Below, piece after piece: positions 22,398-34,438 of a stretch of 64,000 nt of DNA (position 1 is the stretch's first letter; the number at the start of each line of letters is the position of its first letter). Position numbers and translations under genes: made by a program. The notes under the pieces are model-generated. The model made no database searches. It was not told the DNA's origin and was given only the letters and a program-made list of their open reading frames with translations. Source of the DNA: Corynespora cassiicola (Eukaryota; Ascomycota; Dothideomycetes; Pleosporales; Corynesporascaceae); assembly GCA_022059125.1 (NCBI GenBank), contig JAEUWY010000023.1, forward strand, positions 806,001 through 870,000, read 5' to 3'.

Positions 22398-24032
22398 ATG
22401 GCATGCTGGCGCGTGCTGGAGCTCTCCGAACCAACGCCGGGCCCGGTTCCGCAGCTGCTATACAAGGTTGTCTTCGGGCCAGACTCCTATATCCTGTTTC
22501 TCACCGACCTCAGCAATATTTGGAGTGAGGAACTGAGCCTAGATGGCATCGTACACCGCGCAGTTCAACAACAATCGCCCATCGATGTCAGCCGACAAGA
22601 CTCTGGGCAGCTTGCGATCCTTCTTGACAACATTCAGAAATCCATACATAGTCACGACACTTCTGTTCGCCGTATCACCCGTGCCAGTTCCGATGACCTT
22701 GTTCTTCTCACCACCACCAGCCTTCCTGAGCCGCTCGACTCATTGGCATGGGCGTTTCATTTGGAAAAGAGAACATCAGGGACGCTGAAGAACGAGCTCA
22801 TCTTACCTCTTCTCGTTTCATCCCACATTCAACACCAGCGCATCGATAGCTTGATCGCAAAAATCAACGATAAAGAAAAAGCTCTTACGCGCCTGTTGGA
22901 CCAATGCGAATCCTCCAATTTGGATTTGGCCGCTGCCTTCCCAAGCATTTCTGCTTCCAAACCTGGTCGTCGAAATGTTGGGCGTGAACAGGCGGCAAGG
23001 TATGTCCCTGGCCTACAGATATTTCAGGAGAGCATGTGGCGCAAGGATACGGGCACACTGGTGGAATCGGACCTGTCTACACTTGGCTTGTTCCAGGAGG
23101 CACTAGCTGAATGTACATCCAAAGTACCACTACAGATAAAATCTGATGCAGTTGACGGATGGTGGGCTGGAATCGCTACTGCTCTAGAGGAATCAAGGTC
23201 TATCCCAAAGCACCTACCGAGAAAGCTAGCAACACCAACTACTCCGGAGCCTGAGCCCAGTGATGACGAAACGGAGGACGAATTCGAGACTCATGATAAT
23301 TTCAAGGTCAGTGAAATTGCGTTCAAGCGTCACCATGAGATAGCACGTTGACAAGCATAGCAACGTGCCATGCTGCAGAGCTTGACGCCGCAGCGAGAGG
23401 CAGCACAGCCGCCTCTCCATACACAAAAAACACCAATAATTTCCAGAGAACATGAATCAACAGACGAAGATGATGAGGACTTGGATGCTCCGTCTAGGGC
23501 TCAAATTCAGAAGCGAGACCATATCGAACGGTTTTCGCCGGTGAAGTCCCAAAGTCCAGCACCAGATCCTTCGTCACATTCTCGGTCGAGCACAGCCATC
23601 CAGAAGCCGACAGCTAAACGCTTCAAGATAGGAGGGAAGAATAATAAACAAGCTGAATCTCCACCGCAGCTAGAGGTTATAGAAAATGAAGTTCAAACAC
23701 CAGATCTACCCAGCGTGGAAGCAGAGACCTCTACGAGGGAACCCAGGAAAATGCCGTTCAAAATCGGAGGCAGAGCCAAATCGTCAACATCGAGAGCGAC
23801 TAAGAATATGCCCGCTGAAAATCAAATACAAGAAAAGAAGAACCATATTTGCGCAGAATCTGAGGCCGCACCTTCAATAGAAACAGAGTCTCAGGGCGAG
23901 ACACCTCCAGCTGATCAACCACTCGAAGAAACGGCAGAGGAGAAGGCTGATAGGAGAAGGCGTGAGCTTAAGCGAAAAAATGAGGAACTGGCCAGAAAAC
24001 AGGCCCAAGGGAAGAAAAAGAAAAGGTTCTGA
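22398..24032 (+). CDS. NEJ1: XLF/Nej1-type non-homologous end-joining factor
   Basis: Exons 22398-23306 and 23361-24032 (54-nt intron GTCAGT...ATAG) give 526 residues. The start at 22398 yields MACWRVLELSE, the expected opening of the XLF head domain. Residues 1-~130 match it (LLYKVVFGPDSYILFLTDLSNIWSE is family-typical), followed by a coiled-coil stalk ending near 215. XLF bridges XRCC4-ligase IV filaments during double-strand-break end joining in the nucleus. The C-terminal half is disordered and basic. It carries KRFKIGG (390-396), PFKIGG (435-440) and the extreme end KKKKRF (521-526); basic-plus-Phe tails act as Ku-binding motifs in vertebrate XLF. Sequence conservation in this family is low, so the call rests on the head domain and architecture. 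Confidence 0.85.
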
Positions 24033-24436
24033 TAGTCTCCCAACCTCCAGATGAGGAATAATCTGGGCCTGGGAACAGAGTTTGTTGTGAAGTCTAAGCG
24101 AAGTTTGAGTGAACATGTACACCACTTTCACTGGTAAAAAGTTACCTTTAGTAGGTAGCTAAGTAGATGAAAACAGATGTGGGCACGTGGACACGCGGCA
24201 AACATTGATGCCAGCTTTACGCAGACGCGATCCACCGCCGACCTTTTCCCTTGCCTTCACCTCACAGCTTAGCGCCAAATTAATAGCCACTCACTTCGCT
24301 AGCCAGTAGCTTCCTCTTACAGCCTTGCAACGGCCGTAATCATTATTGCCAGCCATAACTTCCCCAACAACGCAACATATCTGCAGGCCGTCGACCCTTC
24401 CGTGGCGTCGCTGGCACCGCCCAGCCATTGCCCATC
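24033..24436. other. Intergenic region
   Basis: 404 bp between the XLF stop and the next ATG; it should hold a terminator and the next promoter. Nothing distinctive seen. Confidence 0.5.
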
Positions 24437-27400
24437 ATGTGCTTATACCAATATATATTTTACTCAAACTGCCGGCACGACGAACTTCTCAAGGTCTTCC
24501 ATTGCGACACAGCGAAAGCACTGAGTATCCCAGAGCAGTAAGTCATGCGCCATAATCGTGTCCTACGACTGCTAACAGATATAGGGAGGACTTCTACCGC
24601 CAGCTCTGTCAATTAGCGGATAGCAGACGGCGTCGCAACTTGCCGCTCCCCTCGTCTCACGATCAGACCCAGAGTTCCTACAAAGACCTTCTGGGAGACA
24701 ATCAGACCATGTCGGCCGTCATTTCATGTGACCCTGGCCCAGCACTGCCATGGGCTGTCTCCCCTCCACCGCCAGAGCAGCACTTGAAACAGACCGACCT
24801 GATCCCTCGCTCAGCCCGACAGGACATTGATGACCCGGCAGATCCTCCCCAGGTATGTCAACATCCTACGTCCGGATCAAGCTCGGAGTTCGATATGCCT
24901 AGCCGCCGTGACTTGAACATCGATTTCCCATTGGATCAACAGTCATCATTCTCAGTCGAGGTCACGCACGACGGTAAGGTTATGGAATTAGTCGCTCGAT
25001 ATGAAAACTATGCCGATATCGAAGACTCTGACGTACTAGAAGTTCCGACAGGTGATCGGACACGCGCTTCTAGCGCTGCTACTATTCGCCAATATGAATC
25101 GGACGCAGACACCGTCCGCGGATCTCATGCTGTGCATATCATCGATAAAAACACAGGAACAGAAGCTGGTATCATAAATAAAAGCTCTCCAGAAGATTCA
25201 TGCAGCCCTCGGAAGCCCATACCATCTCATTGGTTGGGCAGGTCCAGCGGAAGCCCTACTTTGGCAACGGCACAGCGAGCGAAGGACCGCGAGTCACGGA
25301 AGAAAGGACTCCAGGATTCACCTATTGAGGCTAAAACTATCCGAAGTGTTCGCAGCTCAATGGACCTGGGAAAACACCATGGACCAGAGTCAGCCACGTT
25401 TCTAACCAAGGATGCTGCCATCCCCACAGAGGGTAGCATCATTCCTGCCTCGATTAAACGAGCTTCCGGCAAGATGCGCAGCCCAGCATCAAAGACTCCA
25501 GCCGAGAGCCCCAAGGGATCGCCAGCTCGTGGCAGCCATGGTCACTCTACTGTCAAGATCACGCTTTCACCCACCAAAGCTACACGTTTGTTGGCAAGTT
25601 CCCATTCTCGGGCTCCCAGTAGCGTCTCTTCGGGTGATGTGTCATTCAAGTCAGCCGTGGCTCTTCCAGAAAGCCCCCAAGCAGATAGTGCATCGCCGGT
25701 GAGTAGACCCACATATAATATTATTAGATCCTATACTAAACTCTCCGAGACGGACGATAATTACGTCCTGGCACTTGAGCACCAGATTCTTGCCTCTCGC
25801 CAAGAATCTGCTGACATGAGTGTCGAGGAACAGGCTTCGAAGCGATCCCTCGGTACCGTCTCGCATACTCCTAACTATTCGCGCGGCCAATTTGGTAGCA
25901 ATTCCAATGCGACTCTTACAAGGGCCTCCGCTCCAAAACTAGCCTTGAAAATTCCTCAGGCGTGTCCATCCAGCACTGATCGCAGGCCACCCTTTGTTGT
26001 GGGTTCGGCATCGAGCTCAGGCTCTGGTTCTCCGGTGTCCCCGTCCAAACAATCGCGCATCCCCCGCGTCAACACAGCAAAATCCGGCATATCCGTGGCC
26101 ACCTCTACTTTGAATCGGGCAAAGTCCACTACTGCCCTCCAGGCTTCCAAAACCAAAGCCATGCACCCGATTGATGAAGCACTCACGCGCGATCGTCTCC
26201 AGACTGTGAAGCAAGACAGCGACAAGAAAGGTATGGGTATCATATCACCTGCGTCCCATAACATTACTCTTCCCGAGAACCCTGTGATATCAGCCGTGCG
26301 ACATATGAGGACCGTGAACAGGATGGGTGCCACACCTATCATACCACAAACGGGACTTACGTCTGTTGCCGCTGCGCCTGCACCATCTCCCACCAGACCA
26401 TCTCTGCAGAAAAAATTTGTGGATTGTACAACATCCACTAACATTTTACAAGCACAAATAACGCTGGATAATGATACTTCGGTTGAATCGTACCTAGAAA
26501 GCGCCATGGCTGAATTAGAGCTCGGAGACAAACATACTACCGACAAAAGCCTATCAAAGCGAGTCGAGGGTATCACGGCCCCCATTGATAAAGAAAAAGC
26601 CCATTATGACGGCATAGAAGCGATTATTGAGGGAGATTCAGCGAAAATTTCTCGTGTGGGAAGCTCTCCGACCTTCAAAGCTGTTCCTAGCAACGCAGAC
26701 CCCGTGATGGTTGACAATGCTATCGTCTCTGCTCGGAGGAAATCCGATGTTGCTGGTATATACCAAGACAAAGTTCCTTCGATCGTGCAGGCAGCTGACA
26801 TTACCAACTCAGGGCCATCACGAACACCTAGCGGCGCATTTGGCATAACGAATGAAGAAACTCAGAATAACCCACCCGGCCGATCCCAACGTGCTCATTC
26901 TCTATCTACAAATCTGCTCTCGGACCTTCGCGCTACTGCGCCAGTGTTTGTCCCACAACAGCTGACATCAAACTTGAAGCCTGTAGGCATCCCAGTGCAG
27001 TGGCCCCAGACCCCAGACCATCCGACAATCGTGGATATGTTCTCCTTGCCGTACGCCCATCCAATGACCTTCGTACCATATGATATGGGCGGTAGGTTCA
27101 ATTTCGCGACAACAGGATTTTGCTCTTCGAGGACAAGGTCCCCTAGGAAAGGTAGACACACCGGACCAGCAAACTCAAGTCCTAGGGGCCGTAAGAGGGG
27201 CGGCGCAGCCTTTAATTCTCCCCGTGGTGACCCTCAATGGTTTCAAGATACACAGCAAGGTAATTTTACCAAAGAACAGTCTACTTCATGCGGCGACGTC
27301 AACGTCCCGCCCTCTATATCCGCTGGATCTCATAAACAGGCGACAGATCCTTTCAAAGAAGCCGCAGAAATCTCGAGGGATACTTTGCCCTTCGCTGCCC

Positions 27401-27882
27401 AATTCGAAAGCATCGCCCGTGCAAGTGAAAAGAGTGCCCAATCGACTGCTACAACTGAACAGACTTCTGGTCACAATGTCAATCTCCATGCTCATACCCA
27501 ACAACTTGTGACCTCTGGTGGTTCGACGAAACCTCGAGCGCATAATCCCCGCGCTGGCGCAAACACACAGCATGATCCTGGTCATCACAATATGCCTTCG
27601 AGCTCTCAATCCCGCGATCACTGCCAACCTGACTATCACGGAGGCCCTGGTGTGCATGTTGAAGGTACGGGGCGTTTCTCGCGCGCACGTCACCCTGGAG
27701 CCGGCATTCCAATAGATTCTACAGCCCCATTTCCAATGCCCATTCCACCAACTGGTCCCCGAAGTGATGGCTCGGCCCGACCTCCACTTCGGCCTGGTCA
27801 ATTTGCTTGCGGCAACATCAAAATTTTCCGTGCTACCGAATGGGGAGGCGGCGGATGCAACAGCTGCTACCCAGACAACTAG
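24437..27882 (+). CDS. Large disordered fungal protein of unknown function with terminal Cys motifs
   Basis: Exon 1 is 24437-24537 and exon 2 is 24585-27882 (47-nt intron GTAAGT...ATAG), giving 1,132 residues. I do not recognise a function. The first ~50 residues look folded: C2, C12, H14, H22 and C23 in MCLYQYIFYSNCRHDELLKV and the next few residues, then EDFYRQLCQL across the splice. The last ~20 residues again hold Cys in GCNSCYPDN. Between them is Ser/Pro/Thr-rich sequence with many SP/TP sites, repeated SPxKxTR-type basic patches and no transmembrane segment. The pattern suggests a phosphorylated scaffold or regulatory protein whose two ends may bind zinc. The upstream exon is inferred from splice sites and frame; a further intron cannot be excluded. 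Confidence 0.72.
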
Positions 27883-27956
27883 ACATGTTCAGGAACGTTC
27901 CAATAACAGTCTCGGTCACAATTCAATATCGAACACAGCAGTTAGTTTGAGAATCA

Positions 27957-28618
27957 TTAGCTCTGGCCATCACTCCTCGCCGCACGCTTTCCATCTTTGA
28001 GTGTTTTCTGAGCTTCATAGGCTGCGACATCCAAATTAAAATTATGTGGACCGGGTCTGGATACGAACGCGCTGGATCCCTTCGATGGAAGCTTTGCTTT
28101 TGTTTTCTTTCTTCTCAGCACGTTTTCCATCACGGATTGACTGTATGCGTCATGGGCCTTCATCTTTTTTTCTCCAGTTGATTTTTCTATCACTCGTTTT
28201 CTTCAATGAGTCTATACAGCACACAATGGCTTCCACGGCAGAACAGAATGATCGGGATTTTCTATTGGTAAAAGCAGCAGAGTGGAATACCATGCTCTCA
28301 GTTATCTGGGCGGTTGGGGATGGATGCTAATGCTGGGGATCCACTGCGTTCTTTACCAATTTTATGAGTAATGTTGCAAACTTTTGGAAGCCTCACGTGC
28401 CACGTTCTGTGAAGAGACAAAATTGAACTTAGTTGAAAGTAAGTGATTGTTCGTGATGCACCTATACTTGCTTCATTATCGTCCATTTCGTTGAAGTTGA
28501 GGCTCGAAACCACGGTTCTGTCGCTCAGCAAAACAACATCACGAACATCATCTCCAGAGCTAGGCTGCCTCAAGGACGGAATTGAGTTCCACAATTCATG
28601 ATCCCAACGTTGGGGCAT
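27957..28618 (-). CDS. Possible small minus-strand gene, structure unresolved
   Basis: Two protein-like minus-strand stretches lie between convergent and divergent neighbours. One (28618 to ~28470) begins [18 protein letters not shown] and is open for ~50 residues before a plausible intron. The other (28163-27957) encodes a basic 68-residue stretch containing [20 protein letters not shown] and ends in TAA. An in-between frame, 28304-28160, could be an extra exon. I could not find a splice pattern that joins all parts in frame. It may be two small genes, one gene with unseen exons, or chance. Confidence 0.3.
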
Positions 28619-28629
28619 GCAAAAAATGC

Positions 28630-28637
28630 TATAAAAA
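28630..28637 (+). promoter_or_regulatory. TATA box of the 2EXR/F-box-like gene
   Basis: TATAAAAA followed by GGG lies 192 nt before the ATG at 28822. Transcription would then start around 28660, placing the microsatellite inside the 5' leader. Confidence 0.5.
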
Positions 28638-28688
28638 GGGCTCTGCGATCAAAATAATTGTCTCTTCTTCATCCAAACTCGTCGAAAG

Positions 28689-28787
28689 TCCATCCATCCA
28701 TCCATCCATCCATCCATCCATCCATCCATCCATCCATCCATCCATCCATCCATCCATCCATCCATCCATCCATCCATCCATCCATCC

Positions 28788-28820
<33 letters not shown>
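28689..28820 (+). repeat. Compound tetranucleotide microsatellite (TCCA)n(TCAA)n
   Basis: About 25 perfect TCCA units pass directly into about 8 TCAA units and stop one base before an ATG. Neither unit contains ATG, so the tract adds no upstream start codon. It is open in frame with the following gene, but there is no in-frame ATG upstream. Confidence 0.97.
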
Positions 28821-28821
<1 letters not shown>

Positions 28822-28822
<1 letters not shown>

Positions 28823-30022
28823 TGCCGAAGGTTAAAGCCTACACGAAGCAGGAGATCGAACAGCTCAAGGAACAATACCTTTGCAGCAGATTCTCCAGGC
28901 TCCAATATGAGCCCATGCACGACAGGAAACAGGTATATTACCCGATTTCCTCAACATACTCCGACAAACTCTGATAAGGTCTGCAGATAGGAGAGTCTTT
29001 TCCCTTCTTCTCTCTCCCGACGGAACTCCGCCTTCAAGTCTACAAGCACGTCCTCATACAACCCAGGCCCATCGAACTCTGGCCCCACGGCCTAGACAAC
29101 ACATTCAAAGAATGGTAGAAAAAACCCTCTGTCTCCTTCCCAAACCTACCCAGCTAATTTTACTAGTCAAGAACTCCGTAAAGAGACAATTTGCACCTAC
29201 GCAAGAACCACTCAATGCACACTTACCCTCCTCCGCGTCTGCAAACGCATCCACGCCGAAGCCTCGCAAACTTTCTATGGCGACAACGAGTTCCGCTTCA
29301 CCGGGATAAATGGGTGGATGGTATGTCGCGCCTGGCTCCACACCATCGGCCACTTCAACGCCTCGTTCATCACGGATATCTCGCTGCACGTGCCATTTCC
29401 TGGAGTGGACTATTTGCTGTTCCCCAAGGACGATAATCAGCTTCGAGGAGAGTTAATCCATTTCTACCGCGGACGGCTGTGGTACTCGTTCAAAAAGCAA
29501 GTTGAGGGTTTCGGACTACGGATCCCACCGAAATGGGGATATGATGCGTGTGTGAGAGAGGTAGTGGATGTTTTGGCGCAGAGTAATGTGAAGGTGGTGA
29601 GAATGGTGCTACCGGGGACATATTATGTGAATCATAGATTGGATCCCTCTCCAATGAATACGCCAGGGTTCTACTGGAATATATTGAGGAAGTTGAAAGA
29701 GAGGGTAGATCAGGATAGAGAGAGGAAGGGAATGACGGGAATGAGGCTTGGATTTTTGCTGTTGAAGAACAGATTTCAGAGAGATATTCCAGCGGTGTTT
29801 CTTTGGACCAAGCCGTGGCTAAAGAGCTACACTGGAGAGTGTAAAAGGCTATTGAAGGAGATTGAGGGGAGGAATTGGATCAGTGGAGTGGAATATGGAG
29901 TTCAGGATTGGACTATAGGATATCGAGTCGTGAGTAAAGAGGAATGTGAGTTTTTGGTGGGAAAAGAGGCTATGATAAGGGATGAAAGAGTAGAAGAGTG
30001 GTGGCTAGGCACTACAGAGTGA
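28822..30022 (+). CDS. 2EXR/F-box-like fungal protein
   Basis: Three exons, 28822-28932, 28987-29114 and 29167-30022 (introns of 54 and 52 nt), give 364 residues. After a short charged N-terminus comes [20 protein letters not shown], the LPxELRxxIY/W core shared by fungal 2EXR and F-box-like proteins. Then follows [20 protein letters not shown], the second hallmark of this group. The remainder is a helical region without known motifs. F-box-like proteins often serve as SCF ubiquitin-ligase adaptors, but many members of this expanded fungal group have no known role, so function is not assigned. The ATG sits immediately after the microsatellite. Confidence 0.75.
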
Positions 30023-30334
30023 TGATTTAGCTATATGTAATATTCAATACTACATAATATGACATTCGTACAGCTGCTCTAGGAAGGTGTGTTTGCCTGG
30101 ATTATGGACTAAGCGCCTGTTTTAAGACAGAAGCGAAAACTCAAAATAATTCATGCTCCATACATCACCTGGTTCTACCGAGTCTCGCGATAGCGAGAAT
30201 GAAGTTGTCAGTTCGTGGTGAACTAATTATTTGTGGCAACCATGCTTTACCAGACATATGAGTGTATCCATAGGTGCGAAAGGATTTTGCAGAAAAAAGC
30301 TTTAATGGAACCAACACGATCGAATTCTATTGTA

Positions 30335-30337
<3 letters not shown>

Positions 30338-30388
<51 letters not shown>
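30338..30388 (+). repeat. (CT)n microsatellite
   Basis: About 25 uninterrupted CT units. Confidence 0.98.
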
Positions 30389-30392
<4 letters not shown>

Positions 30393-33300
30393 GCATACAA
30401 AAAAATAGAAAACGTATCCAGACCACATAATGGAGTCAACACAGATTCCGCACGGCAATCTTCATTAGTCAGACGGTTGCGATACAAGCTGCTTAGGTGC
30501 CTCAGCAGGCTAACCCAAAACAGACGTTAGTTTGCGGCAGCCAGGTCTTCTCTTCTTATCTCCCGCGCTGCACTTTACCTACAATGTCTTCTACGTAATA
30601 CTAGCATAGGAACTAGGATCTGAGTGCCTTCTCGAAGACATAATTCTAAAAGAATGCTTTATAGAGCGCCCATCGTCTCTTTCTCTGTGTCACGCCAAGC
30701 CATGACGTGGTACCCATGTCAAAACTCTAACATTTCTGAGACACGTCAGTTGTCAAGTGTCCCACTACTCCTCTTTCGCTTATACAACCATAAGGCTTTT
30801 CTTTATCTCATCATCAGCATTGAAACTCATGGCCCAGCTTTCGGTAAGTTCAAAGTTGAGACTGATACCGGTCGTTGACGACGTATGAGACCCGTTTCAG
30901 ATGTGCGACGATCTTCATGACTATCGAACACTCGTGCTGATTCCGTGCAATAGAATCTTTTGACATCGCGTTTCAAAAAGGTGATACTAGCCATGAAGCA
31001 GACCTCCCTAAGAACGCAAAATAAGAAAATGAACAGGTCTGTTTGCGGACTGCAGTGCAACATTCAAGTGTTCAAATCATGTATCATATCTTTTCACCTA
31101 TGTATTTGTGAGGACGATTCTATGCGTTACAGATTACAACCTGCCTTGCATGATCCGAGTCGCCCAGGCGTATGCGACTCATGTTTTGCATGCTGAGGGC
31201 CTTGAATTGCTGGTCACTTTGCGCTTTTGGGACAAGCTGACACTGATTCTTTCAATTACCTTCCACATTCGATGGTTACTACAGAGATAAGCATAGAAAT
31301 GGTGGCATCATTCCAGTTTTCATAGCGCCATATCACTGATTCATACCGTCTCGCGTTGGATATGGAATGTTCTACAATCTCCTCTAGGCGTTGGCTTATA
31401 AGGGCCACGACATCCCTCAAGATGATTTAGCATGATATAAGCTCTTTTCTCTCACTTCGTTTCTGATACCGCAGCATTCTCCTTCATTTGCTCTGAGCTT
31501 TGACCGCACTTCGAGCTTAGACCAACGGCTCCAGTGGTGCATTGTCCTCTGAGGTCCGAGTTTTCAACGCAACCCAATGTTGTCCTTGTCTTGTCCAAAG
31601 CTCGGTGTGAATATCACTCGACCCACCCCATTCATGCTTCCATATACCGGGTTTTCGGATAGTATGCCTGCCGGGGCATATTGTTCGCATGATGAATGAC
31701 GGTAGGCATCGACTTTGCGTAAGTTATTGGATAGGGCTCGGATGGGACTTTCCGATCTACGGCATTGAATTTTGAAGCGATCAGCTTCGATTAAGCATCT
31801 GTCACACGGGGATCAGACTTCGTACCCTACAGTTTGAGATTCAAGAGTACTTCTTGGGTTCGTGTCCAATGTAAGCGTGTGCTGACCCTTGAAGCTCATG
31901 TCCTCTGTTGCATTACCGTATTATCCGACCGTACTTTAGTGCGTAGGATCATAAATTAAAGAGAAGGAGTTATTCAGAGTATTCGAATATTCCCGGTACA
32001 AACTGAGGATGACGCCATTAGTGCTTTTGACGCGCACACTCCCAGAGAAAGATATGGCTGCTTTGTCTTCCATTATCGGCAGGGGATACCGAGATGACGA
32101 TGAAGCTCTACGTCTTCTCCGAGAGAATCATGCGTGGTGTATGAAAGATGCCACGTCTCACGCTAGATTCGGCAGTCAAGACGAGGTTAGTCACTGCTAC
32201 TGTAACACGGAAGAGACTCAATAACGAAGTAAAAGTCCATCAAGATTGAGAGATGATATTGGACTAATGTTTTCCCGCTTTGAGCTGGCGCGATTTGCTG
32301 GATGGTGGCAGATCAGGCTGGGGTGAAGTTACAGAGCAGTGTTGAGCTCCCAATCTAAGGCTCGATATATGCCTCTATCGACACTCAACGTCATAAAGAG
32401 GTGTCGATATGGCTTCGAGGTATCTTGAACAAGAAAAGGGGGGGTTTGGAGAGGAAAGCACGGTTACCCGTGGATTGGAGCCTGACAGAGGCACCAACCA
32501 ACATGCCGAGTACGGTCCGAACGCACAGCCTCATAAGGGTATATCATATCAACATCATTGCAGGGCTATTATGCCTCAGAGCCATGAGCTATTGACAGAT
32601 GCAAATGCATTTCCCGCAGCTATCTTCTGTTACTGGACCACGTATTGCGTGAAGCCCCATAATCACAAGCGCCCAAGAGCTAATACTTCTGTTACATGAA
32701 GGATTGATTCACTTTACTGATATTATAGGGTTTCCAGAGGTATCACAATGCTTCAGGCCACCGAGTATCCGGATTTTGACTACTGTGAAGAGACGTACAT
32801 TGTGCGATTGTACACCACGAAGGACTAAGCCTCCCACCGAATGAATAAAGAATTCCCACGATTCTGTTCCCGGCGAAATTTACGGCAATGGGCTCGTTCG
32901 ATAGTGTTCTAAATTCAGGCAACAAGGCCCGAAGTCATTGGAAAGACGAGTCCACCTCATCGCCCCAGGAACTCGTTGCCTACAACGTCCCGTCTCCGGA
33001 TCTAACCAAGCCAAAGCCAACCACTTACCATGCCGGGCTTCCCGATTGCAACCATCTCGGGGGTGTTAGGCATAACAAACGGCTATGCAGTCCGCTTCTG
33101 CACTCCACGTTTGGCCGTCCAGCCACTGATCGTGCCCCTCGCACCTCCTTCCTTCGCCGCAAGCTCCGCTTCTCTTCGCCAATTGCCCATCCCTGACTGC
33201 TCTTTAGTCTCTCCTTCCCGGTAGCCAACTAGGTTGGGCGCTTCGGAATGACTGCTTGGATCCGCACCTCGAGCAGGACCTCGACCAACGTCCATGCCGT

Positions 33301-34311
33301 GGAAGATCACGCGCATATGCAACAAATCCACTCGCCTTCGAAGTCAATCTCGCCACTCAGCGTACCATCAGCAGCATCTCCACTGCGCAAATTCTTTCAG
33401 CCAAACAAGAGGTCCTACCTGGATGCCCCTTGCTATGCCGTCCCCCTTCGCAAACGAACAACCCGGGCGTTATCACACAACATGAGCGATATGGCAACCT
33501 GGGTACGGGGAGAGACGTTCCGCATGGCTTAAGCTTCATGAGGCACATGCAGCCGTCCCTGAACCTTGCGAGAGGAAAGGCGCCCCGTCTGCCCCCTCAC
33601 CGTCCTGGAAGATGAAGATGAGCACGCACTGCCCGTGCAAACACACTTCTCCTCGCGATCTGCAGCTGCAAGTCCGAGGCACATCGCTCTTCGTCACTGC
33701 TTGCGACAGCCGGCACATTGACCTGCCAAGCTCGTGAGAAAAAGCGTTGGGAAGGCAGTGTTGTTCTGGATCTTGTCTGACGGTGCACTCCGTCACCACC
33801 AGGTCAGCTGCGAACTTGGTTCGCATGCGCAGGATCCGCACCCAAAATCCGGTCCTGCTATCATGCGTCTCATGTATAGCAAAGTATCCGGTCACATTGT
33901 GCTTCCCGGGTTCGAGGTATCGCAGGCGACGATGGGTTTGTATTCTCCGTAGCACTACCGTGAAACAAGCGTCACGGCCGAGAAAAACACCACGCTCCCC
34001 CTTTAGACTGACCAAAACAACACAAATCCTTCGGAAGATGATAAACTGGAATGGCTTCGACTAATTAGACCGTTGCTTTGTTTCAACCTGCTCACCAAAC
34101 CTCTGCCTTCCCCGTGCCACGGCCACCACAGCCGCCACGGCCATCAAACGCATCCCATCGCCGCACCACTTTCCCTCACCTTCTCGCACCCGTTTACCCT
34201 TCGCACTACTGCCGGTACCTCGCCCGCTTCCACTTTTCCACTACCGAGCCCTTCCCACGCCCCTCACACCGCCCATCCCATCATCACCATCCTCACCAAC
34301 ACCAGCACCAT

Positions 34312-34438
34312 CTCCCCCCCCCTCCCCCCTCCATCACCACCCACCACCCAAACCTCAGAAACCTCACACCCCCTTCCAAACCCCCCTCTAACCCCCCCTC
34401 CAAAAAAAAAAAGAACGCGCCAAAAAATCCCCCCCCCC
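34312..34438 (+). repeat. Polypyrimidine/C-run tract with an A11 run
   Basis: Many runs of 5-10 C separated by T, A or short CA-rich bits, plus a run of 11 A (34403-34413). The complementary strand is correspondingly G-run rich. Confidence 0.85.

Noticed and set aside
28689..28820. CRISPR-like array
   Set aside because: A perfect 4-bp repeat without spacers in a fungal nuclear sequence is a microsatellite.
28658..28990. (Ser-Ile-His-Pro)n and (Ile-Asn-Gln-Ser)n peptides
   Set aside because: They are translations of the microsatellite; there is no in-frame ATG before it, and the downstream ATG starts the real protein.
33536..34015. A 159-codon minus frame
   Set aside because: No family resemblance, competing frames on the other strand and no splice partners.
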